Made by a program: the position numbers and the translations under genes. Below are positions 31,640 to 44,400 of a DNA stretch of 64,000 nucleotides, piece by piece. The stretch comes from Siphlonurus alternatus (lineage: Eukaryota; Arthropoda; Insecta; Ephemeroptera; Siphlonuridae): NCBI GenBank assembly GCA_949825025.1, contig OX463778.1, positions 19,436,196 through 19,500,195 on the forward strand. The letters run 5' to 3'. The notes beneath the pieces were generated by a model. It did not search any database. It worked only from the letters and a program-made list of their open reading frames with translations, and was not told where the DNA came from. How positions within the stretch are numbered: position 1 is the first letter of the stretch; each line of letters starts with the position of its first letter.

Positions 31640-34600
31640 TAGCACCCAAAGCCGAATTCGGGCAAAAGCCGAAAAAAATGCCCACATCTAGTTTTGCGCA
31701 TCACGAAATGAGCCAAAGCCGAAGTAAGGTTTTTTTTCGGCTTTGGCGCATTTCATTTTGAACAAAACTAGATCTGCTCAAATCGAAATGCGCTAAAGCC
31801 GATATGAGATTTTACTTCGGCTTTGGCGCATTTCATTTTGAGCAAAACTAGTTCTGCGCATCGCGGTTTGAGCAAAAGTCGAAATGATGTCGATGTTTTA
31901 TTTCGGGTTTGGAGCAAAATTTTGAGCACATCTAGTTTTGCGCAAAATAAAGATGATTTTAATGACGAGATGATGATTTTAATGACGAGATGATGATTTT
32001 AATTACGAGATGATGATTTTAATTTTAATGATATTAATTTTAAATTTTTAAAAAGAAAAATAAAAAACTAAGACTAAACTTATAATAAATATTAGTATTG
32101 TGACCTAATATCTTTCAAGCGCTGTTTAAAAATAAATTAATTAGGGAAAAAATAATAACTTTAAAATGTAATCATAACAGTATACGTACGTACATACCTT
32201 ATAAAAAATATTGTAAAATCTGTTGATTTTATAAAACACTCCACCATTTCTGTCACTTAATTACTATTTGATGATGTTTTTGTTAAATTAATAAATTTTT
32301 TGTTTTAAGAACTGCAACTCAAATAAAATAGACATATATTATACGCCACACGTTTTAAAGTATTCTTTAGATTCACTCGCTCTCACCATAGAAATATTGT
32401 CATGCACGCACTCGTAAATCTCATAGTTCTATTTCTAGGAACATTGTATAGCAGCACAGGCTTATACAACCCTGGTAGCAGCAACAATACATCATACATC
32501 AACATATATGCATACGGCAATCAAATGGGGTTAAACTTCATTGTAGAGGTAAAGGCTACTTTCTTATCTCGTTGTACCGATAACAACCTGTATTGCATGA
32601 TAGCCTAATTCTAAGACATAGAACTATGAAATTTACAAGTGCGTGCATGACAAAATATTTCTAATGGTGAGAGCGAGTGAATCTATAAATGAATACTTTA
32701 AAACGTGTGGCGTTTAATATATGTCTATTTTATTTGAGCTGCAGTTCTTAAAACAAAAAAATTATTAATTTAACAAAAACATCATCAAATAGTAATTAAG
32801 TGACAGAAATGGTGGAGTGCTTTATAAAATCAACAGATTCTACAATATTTTTTATAAGGTATGTACGTACGTATATACTGTATGATTACATTTGATTATG
32901 ATTAGTTTTTTTTGTTTTCTTTTTAAAAAATTAAAATAAATATCATTAAAATTAAAATCATCATCTCGTCATTATAATAATAATAATAATAAAATTAACG
33001 CGGCAAATGTGGCTTGGCTATTAAAATCATCTTTATTTTGCGCAAAACTAGATGTGCTCAAAATTTTGCTCCAAACCCGAAATAAAATATCATTTCGACT
33101 TTTGCTCAAACCGCGATGCGCAGAACTAGTTTTGCTCAAAATGAAATGCGCATATATGTTAGCACCCAAAGCCGAATTCGGGCAAAAGCCGAAAAAAATG
33201 CTCACATCTAGTTTTGCGCATCACGAAATGAGCCAAAGCCGAAGTGAGTTTTTTTTTCGGCTTTGGCGCATTTCATTTTGAACAAAACTAGATCTGCTCA
33301 AATCGAAATGCGCCAAAGCCGATATGAGATTTTACTTCGGCTTTGGCGCATTTCATTTTGAGCAAAACTAGTTCTGCGCATCGCGGTTTGAGCAAAAGTC
33401 GAAATGATATTTTATTTCGGGTTTGGAGCAAAATTTTGAGCACATCTAGTTTTGCGCAAAATAAAGATGATTTTAATGACGAGATGATGATTTTAATTTT
33501 AATGATATTTATTTTAATTTTTTAAAAAGGAAAATAAAAAACTATGACTAAACTTATAATAAATATTATTATTGTGACCTAATATCTTTCAAGCGCTCTT
33601 TAAAAATAAATTAATTAGGGAAAAAATAATAACTTTAAAATGTAATCTTAACAGTATACGTACGTACATACCTTATAAAAAATATTGTAGAATCTGTTGA
33701 TTTTATAAAACACTCCACCATTTCTGTCACTTAATTACTATTTGATGATGTTTTTGTTAAATTAATAAATTTTTTGTTTAAGAACTGCAGCTCAAATAAA
33801 ATCGACATATATTATACGCCACACGTTTTAAAGTATTCTTTAGATTCACTCGCTCTCACCATAGAAATATTGTCATGCACGCACTTGTAGTTCTATTTCT
33901 ACGAACATTGTAGCAGCACAGGCTTATACATACAACCCTGGTAGCAGCAACAATACATAAACATATATGCATACGGCAATCAAATGGGGTTAAACTTCAT
34001 TGCAGAGGTAAAGGCTACTTTCTTATTTCGTTGTACCGATAACAACCTGTATTGAATGATAGCCTAATTCTAAGACATAGAACTATGAAATTTACAAGTG
34101 CGTGCATGACAAAATATTTCTAATGGTGAGAGCGAGTGAATCTATAAATGAATACTTTAAAACGTGTGGCGTATAATATATGTCTATTTTATTTGAGCTG
34201 CAGTTCTTAAAACAAAAAAAATATTAATTTAACAAAAACATCATCAAATATTAATAAAGTGACAGAAATGGTGGAGTGTTTTATAAAATCAACAGATTCT
34301 ACAATATTTTTTATAAGGTATGTACGTACGTATATACTGTATGATTACATTTGATTATGATTAGTTTTTTATTTTTCTTTTTAAAAAATTAAAATAAATA
34401 TCATTAAAATTTAAATCATCATCTCGTCATTAAATTCATCTTTATTTTGCGCAAAACTAGATGTGCTCAAAATTTTGCTCCAAACCCGAAATAAAATATC
34501 ATTTCGACTTTTGCTCAAACCGCGATGCGCAGAACTAGTTTTGCTCAAAATGAAATGCGCCAAAACCGAAGTAAAATCTCATATCGGGCTTTGGCGCATT

Positions 34601-37047
34601 TCGATTTGAGCAGATCTAGTTTTGTTCAAAATGAAATGCGCCAAAGCCGAAAAAAAAACTCACTTCGGCTTTGGCTCATTTCGTGATGCGCAAAACTAGA
34701 TGTGAGCATTTTTTTCGGCTTTTGCCCGAATTCGGCTTTGGGTGCTAACATATATATAGAATTTCTTGTGATGTATAATCTATAATCTCGATATAAGATT
34801 TCATTCTGCGATTAATATATTTATTATTATATATCAATCGGAGTCATTGTGAACAATGCTTTGTTAGAAACATTGCACACAGAAGACTCTGATGTCAATA
34901 TTTTTCAGTTTATAAAATTCGTAAAATATCAGATAAAAATGGTAAAATAATAACCTGATTTTCAAAATAATATAATTAAATTATAATTACAGCTTCAATT
35001 GCCCATTAGACACATGGGCATCACTTTTTCCACCCCCTCCTCTTTCCCCCTAGGCTTATTATATTATATAATAAAAAATGAGGGAGGCTGAAGGCGACAC
35101 ACAAGGCTGCTCTGTTGGCCGCAATGACGCCCGCTGTTGACGCTGCTCTTTTTTTGTCTTATAATAATAATAATATGAGAGTGCAGGCCGCCCGCGTGTG
35201 GATTAAAAAATCAATTATGAATACAAAAGCCGTCTTTGTTCTATGTTAAGTCGTCGTTAACGAAAAGCACTTCTATTTTCATCTCCAGTTTCCGCTTGAT
35301 AAGCATGAAAAGCAAAGATTGTCTTTAAAATTTATTTAAAGGGGAGGGCAAATTTACAAATAACTGAGAAAAGCGAACGAAAGTGAACTCATAAAACGCA
35401 TCGAAAGTCAACTTTCTTGAATTTTCTTTGATTTTTCTTTGTAAGTTACAGTCTGTCGCTCTCCCTAAGGTCTACTTGAGTCAAACTTTTTCAAACTTTG
35501 AGTGTCAAAATGAGGGCATAATAATGAAAACTGGTCAGAAATTTCTTCATCTAAAATCGTGACTATGAGAAAGAATGCTATGTTTAAAAAAAAAAAAAAA
35601 AAAACTGAGTTTACCCTGTCTTTAAAATTTATTTAAAGGAGAGGGCAAATTTACAAATAACTGAGCAAGAGGATCGCACGCACAAATGCAGACATAATTT
35701 TTGCGTACTCGCAATTTGATGTGCGGATTAAGCGACGATGAATCAGAATCACTGTCTCGGTCGTTATCATTAATTATTTGTTTTTTGTTGTTGTTATTTT
35801 TTTACTAAACCGGATGACGCTGAAAAGTTAAACTTTGACATATGTGTAAATGACGTCATAAGCATATATATATATATACATTTTATCATATCAACTATAA
35901 TAGGGTGGTTCATGACAACATTAATTTGCATGTAAAGAGATTATGAGCGATTTCGTTTTTAATAGTTCTATCATGAGCTTCTATATATATTATTTTCATA
36001 TTTTTTAATAAAGCTTTATCAAAACAGAAAAATAGAGTTAAGAATGCATATAATGAGATATAATCATTATATCTCCAGTAAGTTTAATTTACAAAGAGAT
36101 TAAATTGTTGCCACTAAATAATTAACATTGAATATTAAAAGATTAGACGCACTTTAACTTGTTGATTGATTGGTATTTTGGGGCAATTGACACATTTTGG
36201 TCATGCATGCAGCCCCCCACTTTTACTTGTTTTTATTATTATTATTTTTACATTGCTCATCAAATTTAGGAAAAATGAAGCATGTAATAATTATTATTTT
36301 AAGTTATTGATTTTTTTTTGCATTTTAATTCATCTTCATTAATTCTTCGCAAATATAGTGCATGCATTTCCTGAATTTAATTGCACCTGCATGAATTAGA
36401 AGGAATCAGGGGAGATTATATTAACAGCATATTATATAACTTTTGTAAATATCATTGTTTTGTTCAAGTTTTTTAAATTCAACAGGAGGAATTTCCTGTT
36501 GCGCTTTTCTCTTCTTCAAATTATTATTAGGTTGCATTTGGATGCCTGTTGATACTTTTCAGCTGTTCTAAAAGGATGTCCTGGCAGCTGCATTGCACGC
36601 GGCCTGATCCCTCCTGTTGCTGCTGCCACCACCCCCAGCTAACCTGAGCCCTTCTTACCACCGCAGGGTTAGCGCGAGCCCCGGCCTACTGCAGCTGGCG
36701 GCCGTGCCCGGCTCCGCTCCCTCGCCTGCTCTGGGGGCCCTGCCCGTGGCCAGTGCCGAACCGTGGCAGATGTTCGGCCAGGAGCTGGTGCTCGCCTTCC
36801 TCGTCGTGCTTTGCTACTTCGTGACGAGGGGCAGCGCGCGTGCACCCGCTGTTGGAGCTGCCTACCTGGCCGCCTCACTCGCCGCGGTGAGTAAACAAGC
36901 CGCGATGTCTCTCACCTCCGAGCAAATTGGTGATATCAATATATAGTGATTGAAGTAAGATAACTGTTTCTTTTTTAATTTAAAATACATGCGCAAACCG
37001 TTTTTACAATATTTGCATTGCCGTACATATTAATTTAAATAAATGAA

Positions 37048-37118
<71 letters not shown>

Positions 37119-39243
37119 CACAAAAATACAAAAATCACCGACCAATTCAATCTAAGGACCTGAGAAATTATACAAAATTATAACAATTTCAGAATTTCTT
37201 TTAGGTCTATAATATAATATTTAAGTACGTACAATAACTAGTATAACTACAGGTATATATATTGTATTTATAATATGCTCATATTAGATAGGATAAATTT
37301 AACCTATAATAGTAACCAAAATAATTTAACATGTACACAAGGCTATTTTTAAATTGACCAGTTATCAAACAGGTTTTAAATAAATATCTTGGACATGTTA
37401 CATTTTTTCTTATATCCCCTCACTCTTTAAATTTCTTTCATGCAATAAAATAACAATTTTTAAGATCAAAGAATTAACATATATATTGCATAGTCGCGTT
37501 TGCTTACTTTTCAAAATTAAATATTTATTATTTTGTTAAAATATAAATTATATTAAGAATATTATAGCAATTTACATGCAGGTCACTGGCAGCAGGTGAT
37601 TAGGTGATTGTCATAAAAAATAAAAATATATCCTCAAAGAGTCGAAATGTAATATCTGATGTACTAAAAACGGGCATAAAGGCTGAGAGGACATTCCTTC
37701 CCCCCCCCCTTCCCATAGGATGATAAATAAGGAAAAGCGAGTTACATTAAGTAGTATAGGCATTATCGGGAAAAAAATCAGTATATCGTCCCTCGTCCGG
37801 AATATTGAGCTAACTGCCTACCATGATTTTCTGGTAATAATTAATGAGCTACTGGATCTGCTTTTTCATATGAAATATTTCACTTGAAAAAGCAGATAGC
37901 TCATTATTGCCAAAATATCGTGGTAAGCAGTTAGCTCATTATTCCGGACGAGGGATGATATATATTATATATATATAATTATGTATTTTATATCTGCGTG
38001 GACAAATTTTGCTGCCCTCGTCACTTGTCTAAAGATTACTTTTTTGTCTCTATCAGCTGCCGGCTTTGAACCCCGCTAGAGCACTGGGTCCTGCCTTCGT
38101 CCTTCACAAATGGGACAGCCACTGGGTGAGTACTCCCCCCCCCTCCTTGCCGGGGTTATTGACCCTTCATTCCTGATAATCTTGACACATGTATTGTCTA
38201 CAGGTGTTCTGGTTTGGACCTTTGCTGGGAGGCATGATGGCCGGCATGCTCTACGAGTTCATCCTCAACCCTCGCAGGGGCAGCGACAGAACTAAAGGCT
38301 CCAGCTACGGAGGTAAGATACCTGAGTACTTCGTAAACAGAATTTTAATAGAGGCTTAATAAAATAAAATGCAAGTTGTAATTAAAAAAATATTTTTGTA
38401 AATATTTTACAGTATTGCTAAAAAAATTGATAAATAGATCTCACAGATCTGTGTAATTAAGGAACAAAAAGCTTTTAGATTTCCATGTATGACACTGCAA
38501 GTCTTTCACATTTTACTGACAATGAGTTGATGGTACGTTGCAGATGCATCCAGCGTACACAGTGACCCTGACAACTATGAGGACATGGACAAAGGTCTCG
38601 GCTACAACAGCCTGCGAGCACAGCAGCCAATAAGCCCCATCTCACCAGCTGGTAAGTCCAGCTTCATATTAATAACTTTTGCCTGTATTTTATTTCAAGA
38701 TGAATAACATTAAATTTATTTATCTAAATTCTGAATTGTATTATTTCTTTACAAGATTAGAGTTTTATTGATAATAATACCATGGAAAATATCTTGAATT
38801 GCGTCTCATCATGTCTTACAGGTGCTGGAAGTAGCAGTAACTACTGCGTGAGCATGAAGAATGGTCCCGAGCCCATTTATTCCCCCCGATCCATGTACAC
38901 CAAGTCCCCTCCCCTGACCCGCGCCAACCTCAACCGCTCACAGTCTGTGTATGCCAAAACGCCACCAGCCTCTCTGCTGGCTCGTGCCAATGCCGGACCA
39001 CCACTTCTGCCAGCACAGTCGCTGTACCCCGGCATGGTGTGTCGCACTTCCATGTACAACATGCCGCGTCCCGCCCAGCCTAACCTTTACAACCTGGGTC
39101 CCCACCAGCAGCGACAGCAGCAACTGCAGGAGCCAATTTACGGAGGACGTCAACAACAGAGCAGTCCTGCAGAAGAGTCCTCGTACGGATCATACAAACA
39201 TAACAAGCCAACCAGGGACTATCATCATTCACAGAACTACTAG
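23077..39243 (+). CDS. bib: Big brain (Bib), neurogenic MIP/aquaporin-family membrane protein, 7 coding exons
   Basis: Joined coding exons: 23077-23380, 26970-27096, 36667-36886, 38057-38125, 38204-38312, 38544-38651, 38822-39243; all junctions are GT-AG and in phase, giving 452 residues. Drosophila Bib is a plasma-membrane MIP protein acting in Notch lateral inhibition and reported to conduct cations. The first span is LEFWRAIIAECLGSF, with E53 at the place of the pore glutamate of fly Bib. Shared blocks include AQCGGGIAGAALLYG, LVVLCYFV, LNPARALGPAFVLHKWDSHW and FWFGPLLGGM. The second pore box is a normal NPAR (N222-R225). The first is SPA, not NPA (S106-A108). Residues from about 270 to 452 form a hydrophilic, Pro/Ser/Tyr-rich cytoplasmic tail; it is shorter than the fly tail. 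Exon 3 is Ala-rich and diverged. Intron 2 is 9.6 kb and packed with transposons. Identity is very secure; channel activity is inference. Confidence 0.95.
24332..24453. repeat. 122-bp palindrome (possible MITE)
   Basis: The left arm (taattttaactacgtttacatgacggtgtttaatac...) pairs with the right arm (...gtattaaacactttcatgtgtacgtagtaaatta). The tips gttgacgacg and cgtcgtcaac close on a short centre. It can form a near-complete hairpin. No coding capacity; target duplication not resolved. Confidence 0.7.
26107..26154. promoter_or_regulatory. Three CACGTG E-boxes within 48 bp, in bib intron 1
   Basis: CACGTG occurs at 26107-26112, 26132-26137 and 26149-26154, in a GC-richer island. CACGTG is bound by class B/C bHLH proteins, including the Hairy/E(spl) repressors that act downstream of Notch. 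Bib itself acts in Notch signalling, so feedback control would make sense. That link is inference from position and motif only. Confidence 0.35.
30685..30858. mobile_element. Non-autonomous hAT-like MITE, family B, copy 2
   Basis: The ends CAGGCGCGGATCCAGG and CCTGGATCCACGCCTG are inverted repeats. The interior contains the family block (ccatgttaaatccaaaattt, i.e. reverse orientation to copy 1) and a long G-run. The flanks do not show a clean 8-bp duplication. Confidence 0.75.
30902..31065. mobile_element. Non-autonomous hAT-like MITE, family B, copy 3 (diverged)
   Basis: Starts AGGCGTGGATCCA, has a G-run, then the family block aaattttggatttaacatgg, and ends near ttctggatctgca. The right terminus is decayed. 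It lies only 43 bp from copy 2, in the opposite orientation. Confidence 0.65.
31603..31636. repeat. (AT)n microsatellite at the edge of the fold-back element
   Basis: About 34 bp of AT repeat directly abutting the left terminus of the element at 31,637; similar tatatata follows its right terminus. Confidence 0.9.
31637..33151. mobile_element. Fold-back element FB1, copy 1 (right terminus missing)
   Basis: A long palindrome. The left arm (31,637 to about 32,431) begins TGTTAGCACCCAAAGCCG and is built from sub-repeats of GGCTTTGGCGCATTTCATTTTG and GCAAAACTAGATCTGCTC type, then a 21-bp tandem (gatgatgattttaatgacga) at about 31,945-32,030. A loop of about 187 bp follows, then the inverted right arm. 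The right arm stops at gaaatgcgc (33,151), lacking the terminal 190 bp present on the left. No protein is encoded; open frames in the arms are repeat artefacts. Confidence 0.88.
33157..34750. mobile_element. Fold-back element FB1, copy 2 (complete)
   Basis: 1,594 bp, with both termini: TGTTAGCACCCAAAGCCG at the left and CGGCTTTGGGTGCTAACA at the right. The arms are about 700 bp and the loop is nearly the same as in copy 1. It lies head-to-tail with copy 1, separated by only atata. TA-rich flanks hide any target duplication. Terminal arms made of internal sub-repeats, with no coding region, are the definition of a Foldback-type element. Confidence 0.9.
35321..35666. repeat. 49-bp direct repeat flanking a poly(A)-bearing segment
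   Basis: The segment gtctttaaaatttatttaaa.. through ..ttacaaataactgag occurs at 35321-35369 and again at 35618-35666, with about one mismatch. An 18-base poly(A) run lies at 35,585-35,603, just before the second copy. It is too long for an ordinary LINE target duplication; local segmental duplication is as likely. Confidence 0.7.
37037..37118. repeat. (AAAT)n microsatellite in bib intron 3
   Basis: About 82 bp of near-perfect AAAT tetranucleotide repeat. Confidence 0.97.
37783..37963. mobile_element. Palindromic MITE, family C, copy 1 (bib intron 3)
   Basis: The left arm (atatcgtccctcgtccggaat..) pairs with the right arm (..attccggacgagggatgatat). The inner arms carry gagctaactgcctaccatga and its complement, and the tips are gctttttca / tgaaaaagc. 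The same gtccct..aatgagctatctgcctacca pattern recurs at 56,053-56,189. Confidence 0.78.
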
Positions 39244-39925
39244 ATAGAGACATACCAATGTAGCTTTATGTAGCTAGCTATCCACATTGCCAGAAACAAA
39301 TATTCTCAGAAAGTAATATATAGATCATATCATATTGTATATTTTTTGTTGTAAATATTTATATTAAGTTATTTCATAAAGAAGGGATGGTAAAATAGTT
39401 TTTGAATTTTCAAGTTAATGAGCATTTATTACATCCATATTGGAGTATTTCCTCGGTCACAAAGTTTATTACTCAAAATACAAGTATAATTGTATCAATA
39501 CGGCGCAATCAAACCTTATAGGAATGCAAAATCAGATGGCGGGACATAAATTTTTGGAACGGGAGTGAAATAAAATCGATTTCCATCCCCCGAGTACCCT
39601 CCTCCCCCTTATTTTTAGTGTGAAAGGCGTCATCAACCCAGGGGTAAATAATCATTCTTCCCCTCTGATCACAACTCTATTTTGCAAACAAGTTTTCATG
39701 TAGTCTATTGATTTGTACAGTAGAGTAAAAAATTATTTTTAGGGTTTTTCTTATTCTTGATTTTGAATTCTAAGTGTTTCTGTTAGAAAAATTATTTTTT
39801 TATATTTTAACTTTGTATGTGACTGTTAACTTCTCGTATGACCGTTTTGTACATAGCATTGTCATTAGCTTAGTAAGGTTGACTGATGTTTGAAAATAAA
39901 TACTCAAGTACATTCACGTCATGTT
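39244..39925 (+). other. bib 3' untranslated region and polyadenylation signal
   Basis: AATAAA at 39895-39900 lies 650 bp after the bib stop and is followed by a GT-containing stretch. This makes it the likeliest 3' end; later AATAAA motifs (e.g. near 41,270) cannot be excluded. No other coding sequence is seen from here to the TMX1 stop at 41,421. Confidence 0.5.
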
Positions 39926-41420
39926 TGCTACAGATTTTACTCATAGTTTCATCCCATCCTAGTGAAAACTTAGAAATGGGTTTGATAAAAACCACCACGA
40001 TATTAAGTACCAATAGTAATTTAGTTATATTGACATGGTAGCACACAAAGGCCTTAAGTATTATTAATTACATAAGACCTTTTGGACTACATAACTATGT
40101 TTATCAAAATGTATGTTTGGTTTACAATATCCGGATTTAAGAAAATATTAAAATGGAAAGTCTGGAATGTTGTTAAAAGCATCCCAATTTACTTGCATAC
40201 CAACGTAGTTATGCAAAGTGGAAGGTAGAAAAAAACATAATATTGCAAATTTTCTCAAGTTCGGATTTTGCATTTACCTCACTGTTATGAACATTTAACT
40301 AAGAGATTGTGTATATTCTGGAACTAACACAAAATCTAGAACCAACTCCTAATAATGCATCCTTTAACGTAAAAATGAAAATATTTTTGCTCATGAATTG
40401 CTAATGTAAGATATGCTAATATAGGTCAAAATACAGCATTTAGGCTGTTAGAAATGCACTATGATTATGAAACAGCTGTAATTCATATCTCTTGAGCTAT
40501 GAAACATACAAGCTATAAGCACACCTGGTATATTTATAATGTCCATGTACTTTACAAAGAAATAAAAACAATTCTTTTTTTTAAATTAAATCTCTTTTAA
40601 TTATTTAAATACTTAAATCTAACAAATCAAGCAACAAAGTGATATCGCTTCGATATAAAAAATAATAAAACCTCGCTAGTATTTAATTTTCTTAACTAAT
40701 AAAAAAAGCATAAATTTAGAATGTGTATTTTTTAATGTAGTATTACTGGAATGCTTAAATTAAAATAAATAAATAAAGAAGACCAAGTCATAAAAGTTAT
40801 ATCAACCAACAAAAATTAACAAATGTCTTCCTCATTTTTCCACCAATTGTTTTAAATTAAACTATCGTGTATTAGTCACATCCAGCAGTGAAAGTAAGTA
40901 TTCTTTTTATTAGTAAGATTTAATTACAGCTGTAATTAGACAACTTTAATATCCTTTAGGTATAGATCTTGTTCATGTACCCAACTTTCACCACCGATCA
41001 CATCAATATTTATACAACATTCATTTCAAAGGCAACTTGTAAGCTGAAATTTAATTTCCATGTGATTAACTTTAGTGTAAGCTTTTAAAGAAAAAAATCA
41101 AATAAAATGAAGGTGCATTTGTTATGTATAACCATTACACACGCCCTTATATTTACAAATAGTTAAATAATTATTATCATTAACTACTATTGTATAAATT
41201 ATTAATTGTTTAAGTGCTAACATAATAATATTATTATTAGTTGTTGCGTGTCAAATTTATTGAGATAATTTAAATAAAATCTCAATAAAAAAACATAACA
41301 AAAAGCAATTCTTTTTGTTTCTTTTTCTTTCTACTCGTCACTCCCTCTTTCTTCTCCCTCTTGTCCTCTCACTCAGCCTTATCGCGGACAGGTTGATTCC
41401 TGCCTTGGTGTGGGCGTGGC
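39926..41420. other. Convergent intergenic region between bib and TMX1
   Basis: AT-rich, with no coding block. On the minus strand, AATAAA at 41261-41256 lies 160 bp beyond the TMX1 stop and is its likely polyadenylation signal. Confidence 0.5.
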
Positions 41421-44400
41421 CTAGTCTGCTCGAGGGGGTTTCCTGCGCCTCACGCTGGGGCTGCCCTGAGTCGAAGAGGGGGCAGAGTCCGCCTGACTTC
41501 CCTCTCCTTCCTCCTCCGTCTCCACCTCCTCCTCAGAGCCACTGGCACTTGCGCCCACACGGTCATCCTTGATCACATCGTCGTCATCATCGTCCTCCTG
41601 CAATAACAAGACACGTCGTGGTATTCAGGTCTCATAACATACTTTCACTTGAAACATTTTAAACTAAATTCAACATGAATTGGCAGCATTTAGAGCAGTA
41701 TGAAGAGATTTAAGAGACTTGCTGTTTAAAATTCTAAGGCAGCCATTTTGATTTCCTCTATGATTTCGACAACATTAGTAAATGCTAAATGTTATGATCT
41801 TATGTGTTTTCTTCAGCATATAGCATATGATACAATAAAATTAAAATAAGACACTGTATGGCATTACAATATCAAGATAGTATCAGTAAGGAATTACTTT
41901 GAAGATTTTCATCCAGATCGGTACAGTGTTACCAATATAATAAAAGAAAACAAATGGGTATTTCCAAACAGTAATGAAAATCAAAGGTACTAAAGGATGC
42001 AGGTTTTCCGTTACCAACCAACTTATTAAGATGAAGGTATATTTTCATTTAAGCAGGAATGTTACTTGAAAATAATAGACAGGCTTATTTAAATGCCCAG
42101 CAAGATGTTTTTTTGTTATTAAGGATCTTACCACATCACTATCAGATTTGGCATCTCCGGACGATTTTGTCATCGGTAATGGCTTGGGTGGGTAGATGCA
42201 GTCGATAACACAAACTAAAAGCTGTAACATTCAATAAATTTATTAATTACTACCACTTAAATTAGAATACTACAGTCTGGCAAAATTAATACTCAATTGA
42301 TACCAAACAAAATTACTATATAGAAATGTACTTTGAAATAACATTAATATGTAAATAATTACATACTGTACTCGAATATCAAGTAAGAATTAAATAAAAA
42401 AGTACAAATTTGATGACTAAAATGGGTTTAGATTCCTTGTAGTTTGCAAGTTTAATTTTCATGTATAGGAGCACCTAAATATGACTGAATTGCACTAGCA
42501 TATTATTTACCCTCTCGGGTATTATTTATTTTTTATATGTAATAAAACATACAGAACATTGCGTGTCTTTTCTCATCATGTATGATGTAACGGCAGCAAA
42601 CGACAACTCACCAGTCCAAGCAGAGCACCCACAATGATTGTGATGATGGCGAAGATGAGGTAGCTGCCCCACATCGGCACTCCGTACTCCTCCATGAGGT
42701 GCGTGTGCACCGTCTGCAAATATAGCAAGCGTAAGGTGTTCTGTCTACACGTAATACGTCTGTCACAAACCCTCTTGAGTCTGGTAAGATTAAAATTTAC
42801 CAAGATGAGCTACATAATCAAATATGAACTAATCAAATCCCCCTTTTTTATTTAGTGATTAATTATGTAATTGATTTTGACAGTACTGTATGTATGCAGC
42901 AAAATTCAATTAAGAAATGTATGACAAACAAATGGTTATTTCCTATCATTTTGCAAAAATTTTGAAGATTCTATTCACAAAATTGGAGGCAATACAGCAG
43001 CAAACTGCAAGCAAGCAGGGAGAAAAATACAGCAACATTTGTCTATAGTAGTTTCTAAGCTACTAATATTGGACTGCTTAAGTTCTTACAATATGTTTCA
43101 ACAATCCCAAGATATTACACAAGATTCTTCAAGACCCTGGCAGGTTTACTCAGCAGGGCTACCAAAAGGAAGCTCTTATCCTCACCCTGAGCACCATGGA
43201 GAGCTTGTAGAAGTGGGAGACCACCGACATCTGGACCGACGCAGGGGACTTCCAGCCGGGGATTGGGTCTATCTGCTTCCACTTGGTCTCCTCGATGAAT
43301 GAGATGAACTCGTCCTTGTCCCGAGCACCACGGTACTGACGGAACTCCCCGTCATGGACACTGCAACCATCAAGAGTTCATCTAAACCTTGCCGGAACAG
43401 CAACTCGCTTTAGTGCCGGTTACCAGATTGAAAAATTGAGTCATCTTATGTTTCTAACAACTCTCAGCTTAATTTTTCTATTCATTCTTCAAGTGTCCAA
43501 TCATTGGGGTGATCATGATAAAAAGTTAAGTTAGAACAAAGAAATACTGTACAATACATGTACAGTATGTAGTAAAGATTATACAGTATGCAATACATTT
43601 ACTGCAATACAAAGTAAGAAAAATGTAATCTCTCTTTACTCAAAATTAAATTTGGAGTAAAAGTGAGTGTGTTTGAAAGCTCTATTCTTTGATTGAAGAA
43701 CACCTTTCCAACCTTTCCAAGAGCCAACTTCAAGCCAATACAAGATTTGCATACAATGATACATAAATCAGAGTGCGCACACAGAATTTTGGGAATTTTG
43801 TCCGCACTTAGATCAGCTGTGTTTACATCTAGCTAAACTGCTGTGAGAGGGGTATCGGTGGAGGGTTTATGTTAAGAGATAGGGAAAATCAGTACTGCCA
43901 TCTATGGGGGCGTATATACCGGGTACTGTCACCATATACATAATACAATGGTGCTTGGTGTTTTGTACATATGTATACTGTGAGGGGAAGAAACGGGTAC
44001 AAAAATCCCATATGGTGGGGCATCTATTTGTCTGTGGTGTGCATATATATACAAACTAATGATGTTCAGAATATTGTTTTGATGTCTTATACATCAGGAA
44101 GTTCAAAATTGCCAGTATTTTTTTTACAGAAACATAGGTAATTTTCGTAGTAATTACGGACAGAACAACGTACTGGTATATGGTTGGTAGAGCTGTGACC
44201 ATGAACCTTCCGCTCAGTCCAACATCTGTTGTGACATCCACCTGACCCACTCGAATGTCAAGGTCTTCACTCCATGTCGAAAAATCTTTCCAGATCGGTC
44301 CGAGTGACTTACAGGCAGGACACCAAGGAGCATAGCTGCAACAGAACAATGCCGGTACGAATTAGTCATGCATTTAATTCATGGACGAAGTGTCACAAAG

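Larger units (their letters stand above)
27097..36666 (+). other. bib intron 2
   Basis: 9.6 kb between the exon with the first pore box and the exon with spans 4-5. It holds two family-B MITEs (30.7-31.1 kb), an (AT)n tract, the double fold-back element (31,637-34,750) and a 49-bp direct repeat at 35.3/35.6 kb. GC-richer non-coding islands occur near 28.8, 29.2, 30.1 and 35.1 kb. Confidence 0.9.

Noticed and set aside
33009..33525. Open frames in the 33-kb region on both strands
   Set aside because: They lie in FB1 arm repeats, recur inverted in the other arm, and have no gene-like codon use.
38938..39247. Alternative-frame products in the last bib exon
   Set aside because: The in-phase frame continues the Bib tail to a stop; the others are shadows.
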